Positions 54,590-63,280 of a DNA stretch of 64,000 nucleotides are shown here, one piece after another. The notes beneath the pieces are model-generated. The model ran no database searches and was not told the origin of the DNA. It saw nothing but the letters and a program-made list of their open reading frames with translations. Positions within the stretch are counted from its first letter, which is position 1. Each line of letters starts with the position of its first letter. The translations under genes were made by a program, and so were the position numbers. This stretch comes from Streptomyces violaceusniger (GTDB lineage Bacteria > Actinomycetota > Actinomycetes > Streptomycetales > Streptomycetaceae). The stretch is taken from NCBI GenBank assembly GCA_005405945.1, contig BJHW01000001.1:6448001-6512000 (forward strand). Direction: 5' to 3'.

Positions 54590-55776
54590 ATGCGTGAGGT
54601 CAGCCGGAGGGGGATCCTCGGTCTTGGTATGGGAGCGGCGGCATCACTGGCCGTCGCCGGCTGTTCCTCGGGGTCCGGATCCGGTACGCCGAAGCCCGCG
54701 AAGACGACCCAGGCGAAGCCGATCGGTGACGGCTCCACTTCGCACGGTGAGCGGCGCAAGGAGGCCCCGAAGCCGGAGCGGCTGGAACGGGGCAGAAGCC
54801 GCCGCAGTTCGTGGTGTTCTCGTGGGACGGTGCGGGAGAGGTCGGCAACGGTCTCTTCCCGCGGTTCCGCAAGGTGGCCGAGGACCACGGCGCGACCATG
54901 ACCTTCTTCCTCTCCGGTATCTACTGCCTTCCCGAGTCGAAGAAGTCGCTCTACCGGCCGCCGAACAACCCGGTGGGCGCCTCCGACATCGGCTATCTCA
55001 CCGATGAGCACATCAAGGCCACGCTGCGGAACGTGCGCGAGGCGTGGCTCGAGGGCCATGAGATCGGCACCCATTTCAATGGCCACTTCTGCTCCGGAAG
55101 CGGCTCGGTGGAGAACTGGACGCCCGCCCAGTGGAAGTCCGAGATCGACCAGGCCATGTCCTTCGTCACGGAGTGGCGGACGAATACGCGCTTCACCGAT
55201 GTGGATCCGCTGCCCTTCGACTACCACAAGGAGCTCATCGGCGGCCGCACTCCGTGTCTGAAGGGCCAGACCAATTTGCTGCCGACCGCCCGGGAACTCG
55301 GCTGGCGCTATGACGCCAGTTCGCCGGGCGGACTCCAGGTGTGGCCGTCGAAGAAGGAGGGCCTGTGGGACTTCCCGCTGCAGCAGATTCCCTTTCCGGG
55401 GCACACCTTCGAGGTGCTCTCGATGGATTACAACATCCTCGCGAACCAGTCGAAGAATTCCACCAATGCCCCGCCCGCGAACTACCCGGGCTGGCGCAAG
55501 CAGGCCACCGAGGCGTACATAGCCGGTTTCAAGCGGGCCTATGAGACCAATCGCGCCCCGTTCTTCATCGGAAACCACTTCGAGCAGTGGAACGGCGGCA
55601 TCTATATGGACGCGGTCGAGGAAGCGCTCAAGCACATGGCCGACGAGAAGCACAAGGACGTCCGGCTGGTCTCCTTCAAGCAGCTCACCGACTGGCTGGA
55701 CGCGCAGGACCCCGCGGTCCTGGCCGATCTGCGCGGGCTCGGCGTGGGCCAGGCGTGGAGCGCGAACGGCGGTTGA
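54590..55776 (+). CDS. Tat-type lipoprotein with polysaccharide-deacetylase-like domain (one-base frameshift)
   Basis: ATG 54590 gives MREVSRRGILGLGMGAAASL with a twin-arginine SRRG and the lipobox AVAGCSS. After ERLERG the frame shifts: KPPQFVVFSWDGAGEVGNGL and the rest lie in another frame. One missing C after the gggg at 54789-54792 repairs it to about 395 aa. The domain shows a VFSWDGAGE strand, GATMTFFLSGIYC, GHEIGTHFNGHFC (His-x3-His metal motif) and later FFIGNHFEQWNGG. It would act outside the membrane on a cell-wall or capsular sugar; the activity is not proven. Confidence 0.78.
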
Positions 55777-55896
55777 TGGCGCCGGTGGGCGCGGGGCGAG
55801 CCAGGAGTGAGCCGGGGGCGAGGCCGCGCGGAGCCCGGCAGGGTGCCCGGAGGGGGGTGGCGAAGATCCCCAAAAGGGCCATGCGAAACTTTTCAC

Positions 55897-56514
55897 ATGA
55901 GTGCCTGCCGTGCCCCTCGGGGCCTCGCGACCCGTCGTCGCGCAACCGTGCTGGCCATCGTGGCCACGGTTGCCGCGCTGTCCCTGACCGCCTGCGGCGG
56001 GGGCGGCACCTCGGGCGGCTCCGCCGACACCAAGTTCGTCCAGGGCAAGGGCGGCGTGGACACCGTCGCCAAGGAGAACCGCAAGGACGCACCCCAGCTC
56101 TCGGGCAAGACCCTGGAGGGCAAGCCACTGGACGTGGCGGACTACAAGGGCAAGATCGTGGTCCTGAACGTCTGGGGCTCCTGGTGCGCCCCCTGCCGGG
56201 CCGAGGCGTCGAACCTCGCCAAGGTGGCCAAGGACACCAAGGCCAAGGGCGTGCAGTTCATCGGGATCAACACCCGTGACTCCAACCGCGCCCCCGCGCT
56301 CAGGTTCGAGAAGGAATACGGCGTCGACTACCCGAGTCTGTACGACCCGATCGGGAAGCTCATGCTGCGCTTCCCCAAGGGCAGCCTCAACCCGCAGGCC
56401 ATCCCCTCGACGATCGTGCTGGACCGGGAGGGCAGGATCGCGGCCCGCGCTCTGACGCCGCTCAGCGAGGAGCGCCTGCGCTCGATGGTCACCCCGCTGA
56501 TCGCGGAGAAGTGA
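55897..56514 (+). CDS. resA: TlpA/ResA-like thioredoxin-fold lipoprotein
   Basis: ATG 55897 gives MSACRAPRGLATRRRATVLA and the lipobox LTACGG. The thioredoxin fold has IVVLNVWGSWCAPCRAEASN (redox WCAPC) and a cis-Pro strand in NPQAIPSTIVLDREGRI. ResA-type proteins reduce the CxxCH cysteines of apocytochrome c outside the membrane. It is followed 6 bp later by ccdA, then resB and ccsB, a complete System II cytochrome c maturation unit. It has 205 aa. Confidence 0.88.
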   Translation: MSACRAPRGLATRRRATVLAIVATVAALSLTACGGGGTSGGSADTKFVQGKGGVDTVAKENRKDAPQLSGKTLEGKPLDVADYKGKIVVLNVWGSWCAPCRAEASNLAKVAKDTKAKGVQFIGINTRDSNRAPALRFEKEYGVDYPSLYDPIGKLMLRFPKGSLNPQAIPSTIVLDREGRIAARALTPLSEERLRSMVTPLIAEK

Positions 56515-56520
56515 CCTTTC

Positions 56521-57284
56521 GTGAACACGCTGGCCGCCGCGACCGATCCCAACCAGACCGTCCTGACCGGGGCGCTGCTGCTGGCGCTTCCGATCGCCCT
56601 GCTCGGCGGACTGGTCTCCTTCTTCTCCCCCTGTGTGCTGCCGCTGGTGCCCGGCTATATGTCGTACGTCACTGGGGTCACGGGCACGGATCTGGCCGAG
56701 GCCAAGCGCGGCCGGATGGTCGCGGGCGCCTCGCTCTTCGTCCTCGGCTTCACCGCGGTCTTCGTCTCCGGGGGCGCGCTCTTCGGCAACTTCGGCTGGA
56801 CGCTCCAGGAGCACAAGGAGACGATCTCCAAGATTCTCGGGGTCATCACGATCGTGATGGGGCTCGCCTTCATGGGGGTGCTGGGGGCTTCGGACAGCGG
56901 GAGTTCCGCTTCCACATCAAGCCCACGCTGGGGCTCGCGGGGGCGCCGGTGCTGGGCGCCCTGTTCGGCGTCGGCTGGACGCCGTGCCTGGGGCCGACGC
57001 TCACCGCCGTCAACGCCCTGGCGTTCAATGAGGCGAGTGCGGGGCGCGGTGCCCTGCTCACCGCCGCGTACTGCGTGGGGCTCGGGCTGCCGTTCGTGGT
57101 GGTCGCCGTGGCCTACCGCCGGGCGCTGGGTGCCTTCGGCTGGGTCAAGCGGCACTACGTCTGGGTGATGCGAGCCGGGGGCGGCATGCTCGTCGCCCTG
57201 GGGGTGCTGCTGCTCACAGGTGTCTGGGACACCATGATGGGCTCCATGCAGACCTGGGCTCAGGGCTTCAACGTTGGGATCTGA
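56521..57284 (+). CDS. ccdA: Cytochrome c biogenesis protein CcdA (one-base frameshift)
   Basis: GTG 56521 begins MNTLAAATDPNQTVLTGALL. The membrane protein has the first redox Cys in LVSFFSPCVLPLVPGYMSYV. The frame fails after MGLAFMGVLG. The second half (REFRFHIKPTLGLAGAPVLG, then GVGWTPCLGPTLTAVNALAF with the second Cys) is in another frame, ending AQGFNVGI. One missing G in the run at 56883-56887 explains it. CcdA carries electrons from thioredoxin across the membrane to ResA. The corrected length is 254 aa with about six helices. Confidence 0.9.
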
Positions 57285-57287
57285 TCG

Positions 57288-59123
57288 ATGTCCACCACCG
57301 ATACCGACACCGCGCCCGGCAAGGAGGCCGGCACGCCGCCCGAGGGCGGTGCGAAGGCCGAGGAGCGCGAGCTCGGCGCCGCGGGGTCGCAGCTGTCCAC
57401 CGCCCCGGCCGAGGAGATCAACGTCCCCTCGCTGGGGCCGCTCGGCTGGGCCCGGTGGTTCTGGCGGCAGCTGACCTCGATGCGGGTGGCGCTGCTGCTG
57501 CTCCTTCTGCTCACCCTCGCCACGATTCCCGGCTCGCTGGTCCCGCAGACCAGCATCGACCAGCTCAAGGTGCAGGACTTCCAGGATCGGCACCCGACGC
57601 TCACCCCGATCTACGAGAAGCTGCAGCTGTTCCACGTCTACAGCTCGGTGTGGTTCTCGGCGATCTACCTCCTGCTGTTCATCTCGCTCATCGGCTGCAT
57701 CGTGCCGCGCACCTGGCAGTTCATCGGCCAGCTGCGCGGCCGTCCGCCGGCCGCGCCGCGCCGGCTGACCCGGCTTCCCGCGTACACCACCTGGCGCAGT
57801 GAGGCCGAGCCGGAGCAGGTGCTGGCGGCCGCCCGGAAGATCATGAAGGGGCGCCGCTTCCGCATCGAGGCCTCGGGTGACGCGGTGGCCGCGGAGAAGG
57901 GCTATCTGCGCGAGGTGGGCAATCTGCTCTTCCATACCGCGCTGATCGTGCTGCTGGTGTCCTTCGCCGCCGGGCAGTTGTGGAAGACCGAGGGCAGCAG
58001 CCTGATCACCGAGGGCGGCGGCTTCTCCAACAGCCTCACCCAGTACGACGACATCAAGACGGGGCAGCTGTTCAACAGCGACGATCTCGCCCCCTTCGGC
58101 TTCCAGCTGGACCGCTTCACCGCGACCTATGAACGCAGCGGTCCGCAGATGCGCACCCCGCGCACCTTCCGCGCCGATGTGACCTACTGGGACGGCGCGG
58201 ACGGCGTCAGCCGCAAGACCTCGATCAAGGTGAACGAGCCGCTGGAGATCGCGGGCTACAAGGTCTTCCTGCTGAACCACGGCTACTCGCCGGTCGTCAC
58301 CATCCGGGACGGCAAGGGCAATGTGGTGCACAAGGGCCCGGTGGTCGGGCTGCCGATCGACGGGGCCAACCTCACCGAGAGCATGGTCATCAAGGTTCCG
58401 GACTATCGGGACAAGAACGGCAAGAAGGACCAAATCGGCTTCCAGGGGCAGTTTCTGCCGACCTGGGTGCGCAGCAAGGGCATGTTCTCCGTCTTCCCGG
58501 CGCTGGACAACCCGACGCTGGTCCTGACCGCCTACCATGGCAGCCTCGGCGTGGACGGCGGCACTCCGCAGAGCGTGTACCAGCTGGACAAGTCGCGGAT
58601 GAAGCAGTTCCTGGAGTCCGACGGCAAGACCAAGTTCGCCCGGGCGCTCAAGGTCGGCGACACCATGAAGCTGCCGAACGGCGGCGGAACGCTGTCGTTC
58701 GACGGCGTCAAGGAATGGGCCAGCTTCCAGATCTCGCACAAGCCGGGTGACCAGGGCGCCCTGATCGGTGCCGTGGCCGCGCTGGTGGGCCTGGCCGCCT
58801 CCCTGTTCATCCAGCGCCGCCGGGTGTGGGTGCGCGCGGTGACGGGCGACGACGGCACCACCGTGGTCGAGATGGCGGGGCTCGGCCGCAGTGAGTACGC
58901 CAAGCTGCCCGAAGAACTCGCCGATCTGGCCGTCCGTCTCCAGGCGGACGCACCCCCGGCCCCGGAAGCGGAACCCGATCCGGAGCCCGACCGGAACTCC
59001 ACCGAGGACTCCGGTAAGGACTCCGCCAAGGAATCCACCGAGGAGTCCACCGAGGACTCCGCCTCGGAATCCGCATCCGACACCGCAGATCCCGCAGATC
59101 CTGCCGAAGGAGCGCGCGCGTGA
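57288..59123 (+). CDS. resB: Cytochrome c biogenesis protein ResB
   Basis: The 611-aa membrane protein has a 50-residue cytoplasmic start, helix 1 (SMRVALLLLLLLTLATIPGS), then the ResB signature PQTSIDQLKVQDFQDRHPTL. Further helices (VWFSAIYLLLFISLIGCIVP, LLFHTALIVLLVSFAAGQLW) precede a large outer domain and a last helix (ALIGAVAALVGLAASLFIQR). The C-terminal tail of about 50 residues is low-complexity Glu/Ser/Asp. ResB with CcsB binds haem and attaches it to cytochrome c. The gene overlaps ccsB by 4 nt (GTGA). Confidence 0.93.
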   Translation: MSTTDTDTAPGKEAGTPPEGGAKAEERELGAAGSQLSTAPAEEINVPSLGPLGWARWFWRQLTSMRVALLLLLLLTLATIPGSLVPQTSIDQLKVQDFQDRHPTLTPIYEKLQLFHVYSSVWFSAIYLLLFISLIGCIVPRTWQFIGQLRGRPPAAPRRLTRLPAYTTWRSEAEPEQVLAAARKIMKGRRFRIEASGDAVAAEKGYLREVGNLLFHTALIVLLVSFAAGQLWKTEGSSLITEGGGFSNSLTQYDDIKTGQLFNSDDLAPFGFQLDRFTATYERSGPQMRTPRTFRADVTYWDGADGVSRKTSIKVNEPLEIAGYKVFLLNHGYSPVVTIRDGKGNVVHKGPVVGLPIDGANLTESMVIKVPDYRDKNGKKDQIGFQGQFLPTWVRSKGMFSVFPALDNPTLVLTAYHGSLGVDGGTPQSVYQLDKSRMKQFLESDGKTKFARALKVGDTMKLPNGGGTLSFDGVKEWASFQISHKPGDQGALIGAVAALVGLAASLFIQRRRVWVRAVTGDDGTTVVEMAGLGRSEYAKLPEELADLAVRLQADAPPAPEAEPDPEPDRNSTEDSGKDSAKESTEESTEDSASESASDTADPADPAEGARA

Positions 59124-60214
59124 ACCTCGCCGCCGAAGTCAACGAGAACCTGGCTCATTACAGCAACGTGCTGATCTACTCGGCGATGGCGGTCTACACC
59201 CTCGCCTTCCTGGCGCATATCGCCGAGTGGGTGTTCGGCAGCCGCAGTGCCGTCGGTCGCACCGCCGCCGCGATCACCGCCGACGCCGAGACCGCCCAGC
59301 GCGCCGAGGTGACCGTGCGGGTCGGCGGGCAGGGCGGCGGCACCGCCGTCCTGGACCGGCCGAAGATCGTCACCCGCTCCGCGGCGGGCAGCCGCGACGT
59401 CCCGGACGGGCCGGGCGCCGCGGGCGGCACCGAACAGGGCGATGTGTACGGCCGGATCGCGGTGGGCCTGACCGTACTGGCCTTCCTCTTTCATGCCGTG
59501 GGCGTCCTCTTCCGCGCGCTGTCGGTGCGGCGGGCGCCGTGGGGCAACATGTACGAGTTCTCCACGACCTTCGCCATGGTCGCGGTGGCCACGTATCTGG
59601 TGCTGCTGGCGCTGAAGAAGAATGTGCGCTGGATCGGGCTGCCCCTCGTCACCACGGTCCTCCTCGACCTCGGTCTCGCCGTCTCTGTCTTGTACACCGC
59701 GAGCGACCAGTTGGTTCCGGCCCTGCACTCGTACTGGCTGTGGATCCACGTCAGCTGCGCCATCGTCTCCGGCGCCTCGCTCTACATCGGGGCCGTCGCC
59801 ACGCTGCTCTACCTCTTCCGCGACCGCTACGAGGTCCAGCTGGAGAACCCGGAGGGCAAGCAGTTCGGCCGGTTCGCCAAGTCCGTTCTCCAGCGGGTGC
59901 CCTCGGCGGCGTCGCTGGACAAGTTCGCGTACCGGATCAACGCCACGATCTTCCCGCTGTGGACCTTCACGATCATCGCGGGCGCGATCTGGGCCGAGGC
60001 CGCCTGGGGCCGCTACTGGGGCTGGGACCCCAAGGAGGTCTGGTCCTTCATCACCTGGGTCGCCTACGCCTGCTACCTGCACGCCCGCGCCACCGCCGGC
60101 TGGAAGGGCCGCAAGGCCGCCTACCTGGCGCTGATCGCCTTCGGCTGCTACCTGTTCAACTACTACGGCGTCAACATCTTCATCACCGGCAAGCACTCCT
60201 ACGCCGGGGTCTGA
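59120..60214 (+). CDS. ccsB: Cytochrome c haem lyase subunit CcsB (CcsA/ResC type)
   Basis: GTG 59120 overlaps the resB stop. The 364-aa integral membrane protein carries the haem-binding WWD-type motif AAWGRYWGWDPKEVWSFITW and the typical APWGNMYEFSTTFAMV and HSYWLWIHVSCAIVSGAS His segments. Together with ResB it moves haem outward and joins it to CxxCH. An extra soluble stretch of about 60 residues lies between helices 1 and 2. A terminator follows directly. Confidence 0.94.
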   Translation: MNLAAEVNENLAHYSNVLIYSAMAVYTLAFLAHIAEWVFGSRSAVGRTAAAITADAETAQRAEVTVRVGGQGGGTAVLDRPKIVTRSAAGSRDVPDGPGAAGGTEQGDVYGRIAVGLTVLAFLFHAVGVLFRALSVRRAPWGNMYEFSTTFAMVAVATYLVLLALKKNVRWIGLPLVTTVLLDLGLAVSVLYTASDQLVPALHSYWLWIHVSCAIVSGASLYIGAVATLLYLFRDRYEVQLENPEGKQFGRFAKSVLQRVPSAASLDKFAYRINATIFPLWTFTIIAGAIWAEAAWGRYWGWDPKEVWSFITWVAYACYLHARATAGWKGRKAAYLALIAFGCYLFNYYGVNIFITGKHSYAGV

Positions 60215-60225
60215 CACCGCACAAC

Positions 60226-60271
60226 GCGACGGCCGGTTCCCCTGACCCAGGTCACGGGAACCGGCCGTCGC
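60226..60271. terminator. Terminator at the end of the cytochrome c maturation operon
   Basis: gcgacggccggttccc (60226-60241) and gggaaccggccgtcgc (60256-60271) form a perfect 16-bp stem, 11 nt after the ccsB stop. It also lies downstream of the convergent PLDc_N gene. Confidence 0.92.
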
Positions 60272-60299
60272 CGCGTTTCTCCGGCCGCCTGACCGCCCC

Positions 60300-60794
60300 T
60301 CAGGACGCGGCCGGCGGGGTGTCCTCCGGACCGGATCCGGAGCCGGAACCCGAACCGGAGCCCGGCCCCTCGCCCTTGCGGCGCAGCTCCTCCTCGCGGC
60401 GGCGGAGGTCGGCCTCCCAGTCCCTCAGTCGCTCCTCGTCGCTCCCGCGGTCGCCGGACGTATCGGCCGGTCCGCCCCCGTCGTCCATACGGCCCTTGTC
60501 CTCACGGCCCTTGTCGTTCAGGGACTTGAGGAACTCGGGGTTGTCGTCCGGCGCGACCCAGCCGCCCCCGCCGCGCGTGCCGCGGACGCCGGGCCGGCCC
60601 GCGCCTCCGGGGACGGCGCGCTTGCGGCCCGCGATCAGCCAGGAGACGGAGCCCACGACGGGGAACAGCAGGACGAGGATCGCCCAGACGGGCTTGGGGA
60701 TATAGCGGATGTCCTGTTCGTCGGTGGTGATGCAGTCGATGAACGCGTAGATGCTCAGTGCCAGCGGCACCAGGATCATCAGCACCCGTAGCAT
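60300..60794 (-). CDS. PLDc_N-domain membrane protein
   Basis: ATG 60794 gives MLRVLMILVPLALSIYAFID, a first helix, then CITTDEQDIRYIPKPVWAIL and VLLFPVVGSVSWLIAGR, the PLDc_N (phospholipase D nuclease N-terminal) pair of helices. The remaining 100 residues are charged and Gly-rich (DEERLRDWEADLRRREEELR coiled-coil-like, then a Gly-Ser repeat). Such proteins resemble the membrane anchor of cardiolipin synthases but lack the catalytic part. The function is unknown. It has 164 aa. Confidence 0.85.
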   Translation of the reverse strand: MLRVLMILVPLALSIYAFIDCITTDEQDIRYIPKPVWAILVLLFPVVGSVSWLIAGRKRAVPGGAGRPGVRGTRGGGGWVAPDDNPEFLKSLNDKGREDKGRMDDGGGPADTSGDRGSDEERLRDWEADLRRREEELRRKGEGPGSGSGSGSGSGPEDTPPAAS

Positions 60795-60884
60795 GAGGCG
60801 ATTCCCCCTGCGTGTGGTGTTCGGGGCGGTGGCTCGGGCCCCCAGTTACGGGACCAGGGTAGTGCGTACCGGATACTGGGACGT

Positions 60885-62336
60885 ATGGCTTATGACGATC
60901 TTCGTTCCTTTCTGCGGGCGCTCGACAGGGAAGGCGACCTCAAGAGGGTCAAGGCCGAGGTCGATCCCCATCTCGAGGTCGGGGAGATCGTCGACAGGGT
61001 CAACAAGGCGGGCGGCCCCGCGCTGCTCTTCGAGAACGTCAAGGGCTCGGCGATGCCGCTGGCCATGAATGTCTTCGGCACCGACCGCCGCCTCCTGAAG
61101 GCCCTGGGACTCCGCTCGTACGACGAGATCAGCGAGAAGATCGGCGGGCTGGTCAAACCGGAGCTGCCGCAGGGGTTCGTCGGGTTGCGCGAGGCGTTCG
61201 GGAAACTGGGCTCGATGGCCCATGTGCCGCCGAGGAAGGTGAAGGAGGCGCCCGTCCAGGAGGTGGTCCTCACCGGCGAGGACGTCGATCTGGACCAGCT
61301 TCCGGCGCTGTTCACCTGGCCCGAGGACGGCGGGTCGTTCTTCAACCTCGGCCTCACTCACACCAAGCACCCCGAGACCGGGGTGCGCAACCTCGGCCTC
61401 TACCGCCTCCAGCGCCATGACCGCCGCACCATCGGCATGCACTGGCAGATCCACAAGGACAGCCGCAACCACTACCAAGTGGCCGCCCGGCGCGGGGAGA
61501 AGCTCCCGGTGGCGATCGCCTTCGGCGCGCCGCCCGCCGTGACCTACGCCGCGACCGCGCCGCTGCCCGGCGACATCGACGAGTACCTCTTCGCGGGGTT
61601 CGTCCAGGGCCGGCGGGTCGAGATGGTCGACTGCAAGACGGTGCCGCTCCAGGTCCCGGCGGCCGCCGAGGTCGTCATCGAGGGCTGGCTGGAGCCCGGG
61701 AAGACGCTGCCGGAGGGCCCGTTCGGCGACCACACGGGCTTCTACACGCCCCAGGAGCCGTTCCCGGCCCTGACCATCGACTGTGTGACCATGCGGCGGC
61801 GGCCGCTGCTCCAGTCGATCGTGGTGGGCCGTCCGCCGACCGAGGACGGGCCGCTGGGGAGGGCGACCGAGCGGTTCTTCCTCCCCCTGCTCAAGATCAT
61901 CATCCCGGACATCGTGGACTACCACCTGCCCGAGTCCGGCGGGTTCCACAACTGCGCGATCGTCTCGATCGACAAGAAGTACCCCAAGCACGCGCAGAAG
62001 GTGATGCACGCCATCTGGGGTGCCCACATGATGTCGCTCACCAAGCTGATCGTCGTGGTCGACGCCGACTGCGATGTCCACGATCTGCACGAGGTTTCCT
62101 GGCGCGCGCTGGGGAACACCGACTACGCCCGCGATCTGACCGTGGTCGAAGGCCCCGTCGACCATCTCGACCACGCCTCGTACCAGCAGTTCTGGGGCGG
62201 CAAGGCAGGCATCGACGCCACCGCGAAATGGCCTGAGGAGGGCTATACGCGCGACGGCGGATGGCCACGCATGGTCATGTCCGATCCGGAGACCGCCGAT
62301 CGGGTGACAAAGCGATGGAAGGAGTACGGGCTGTGA
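60885..62336 (+). CDS. mqnL: UbiD-type decarboxylase of the futalosine menaquinone pathway
   Basis: The 483-aa protein shows UbiD-family blocks: MAYDDLRSFLRALDREGDLK, GPALLFENVKGSAMPLAMNV, NLGLYRLQRHDRRTIGMHWQ, the EGPFGDHTGFYTPQEPFPAL prFMN/metal region and IVVVDADCDVHDLHEVSWRA. Its order with a UbiA prenyltransferase and a UbiX-like flavin prenyltransferase matches the Streptomyces mqnL-mqnP-mqnM group, which acts late in menaquinone synthesis from dehypoxanthine futalosine. It would use prenylated FMN made by the UbiX partner. The start is ATG 60885 and the stop overlaps mqnP (GTGA). Confidence 0.9.
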   Translation: MAYDDLRSFLRALDREGDLKRVKAEVDPHLEVGEIVDRVNKAGGPALLFENVKGSAMPLAMNVFGTDRRLLKALGLRSYDEISEKIGGLVKPELPQGFVGLREAFGKLGSMAHVPPRKVKEAPVQEVVLTGEDVDLDQLPALFTWPEDGGSFFNLGLTHTKHPETGVRNLGLYRLQRHDRRTIGMHWQIHKDSRNHYQVAARRGEKLPVAIAFGAPPAVTYAATAPLPGDIDEYLFAGFVQGRRVEMVDCKTVPLQVPAAAEVVIEGWLEPGKTLPEGPFGDHTGFYTPQEPFPALTIDCVTMRRRPLLQSIVVGRPPTEDGPLGRATERFFLPLLKIIIPDIVDYHLPESGGFHNCAIVSIDKKYPKHAQKVMHAIWGAHMMSLTKLIVVVDADCDVHDLHEVSWRALGNTDYARDLTVVEGPVDHLDHASYQQFWGGKAGIDATAKWPEEGYTRDGGWPRMVMSDPETADRVTKRWKEYGL

Positions 62337-63256
62337 GCGCCGATTCCGCGACCTCCGATCTCTTCGGCCCCCAACCGGCGCCGCCCGGCCGGGTGCGCGC
62401 CTTTCTGCGGCTGGTGATGATCGAGCACTCGGTCTTCGCGCTGCCCTTCGCCTACATCGCCGCGCTGACCGCGATGCACCTGTGGGACGGCACCGTCCAC
62501 TGGACGCGGCTGCTGCTGATCACGATCGCCATGGTGGGCATGCGCACCTTCGCCATGGCCTGCAACCGGATCATCGACCGCGAGATCGACGCCCGCAACC
62601 CGCGCACCGCCGGCCGTGAGCTGGTTACCGGCGCCGTGTCGGTGCGCACCGCGTGGACCGGCGCGCTGATCGCCCTCGCCGTCTTCCTGGGCTCGGCGGC
62701 GCTCCTGAACCCGCTCTGCCTGGCGCTGGCGCCGGTCGCGGTGGTGCCGATGGTGGTCTATCCGTACGGGAAGCGGTTCACCGACTATCCGCACGCCATC
62801 CTGGGCGTGGCCCAGGCCATCGGCCCGGTCGGCGCCTGGATCGGGGTCACCGGCGAGTGGTCGTGGGACGCGGCGATCCTGGGGCTCGCGATCGGCATCT
62901 GGATCGGCGGCTTCGACCTGATCTACGCCTGCCAGGACGTGGCGGCCGACCGGGCGCACGGGGTGCGGTCGGTGCCGGCCCGCTTCGGCATCGCGGGCGC
63001 CCTCTACGGCGCGCGCGTCTGCCATGTGGTCACCACGGCCCTGCTGGTCTGGTACGCGCTGGCCACGGACGCGGGGGCGTTCTTCTGGGTCGGGCTGGCG
63101 ATCGTCGCGGCGGCGTTCGCGTACGAGCACACGATCGTGCGGCCGGGCGATCTGTCGCGGCTGAACCGTGCCTTCTTCACGGTCAACGGCTTCATCGGGA
63201 TCGCCCTGTTCTGCTGCGCGCTCCTCGACCTCGTGGTGCGGGGCCTCGGCCTGTGA
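62333..63256 (+). CDS. mqnP: UbiA-family prenyltransferase of menaquinone synthesis
   Basis: GTG 62333 overlaps the mqnL stop and follows AAGGAG. The 307-aa membrane protein has the two Asp-rich polyprenyl-diphosphate motifs: MACNRIIDREIDARNPRTAG and YACQDVAADRAHGVRSVPAR, plus about eight helices. It attaches the isoprenoid tail to the naphthoate ring precursor in the membrane. The Asn-Arg start of motif 1 is typical of this bacterial subgroup. Assignment to MqnP rests on the neighbours as well as the sequence. Confidence 0.9.
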   Translation: MSADSATSDLFGPQPAPPGRVRAFLRLVMIEHSVFALPFAYIAALTAMHLWDGTVHWTRLLLITIAMVGMRTFAMACNRIIDREIDARNPRTAGRELVTGAVSVRTAWTGALIALAVFLGSAALLNPLCLALAPVAVVPMVVYPYGKRFTDYPHAILGVAQAIGPVGAWIGVTGEWSWDAAILGLAIGIWIGGFDLIYACQDVAADRAHGVRSVPARFGIAGALYGARVCHVVTTALLVWYALATDAGAFFWVGLAIVAAAFAYEHTIVRPGDLSRLNRAFFTVNGFIGIALFCCALLDLVVRGLGL

Positions 63257-63280
63257 GACCCGCCGGATAGGCTCGGTGAC

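Noticed and set aside
56655..58739. 694-residue minus-strand frame opposite ccdA and resB
   Set aside because: It is an antisense shadow; both plus-strand genes have clear family motifs and operon logic.
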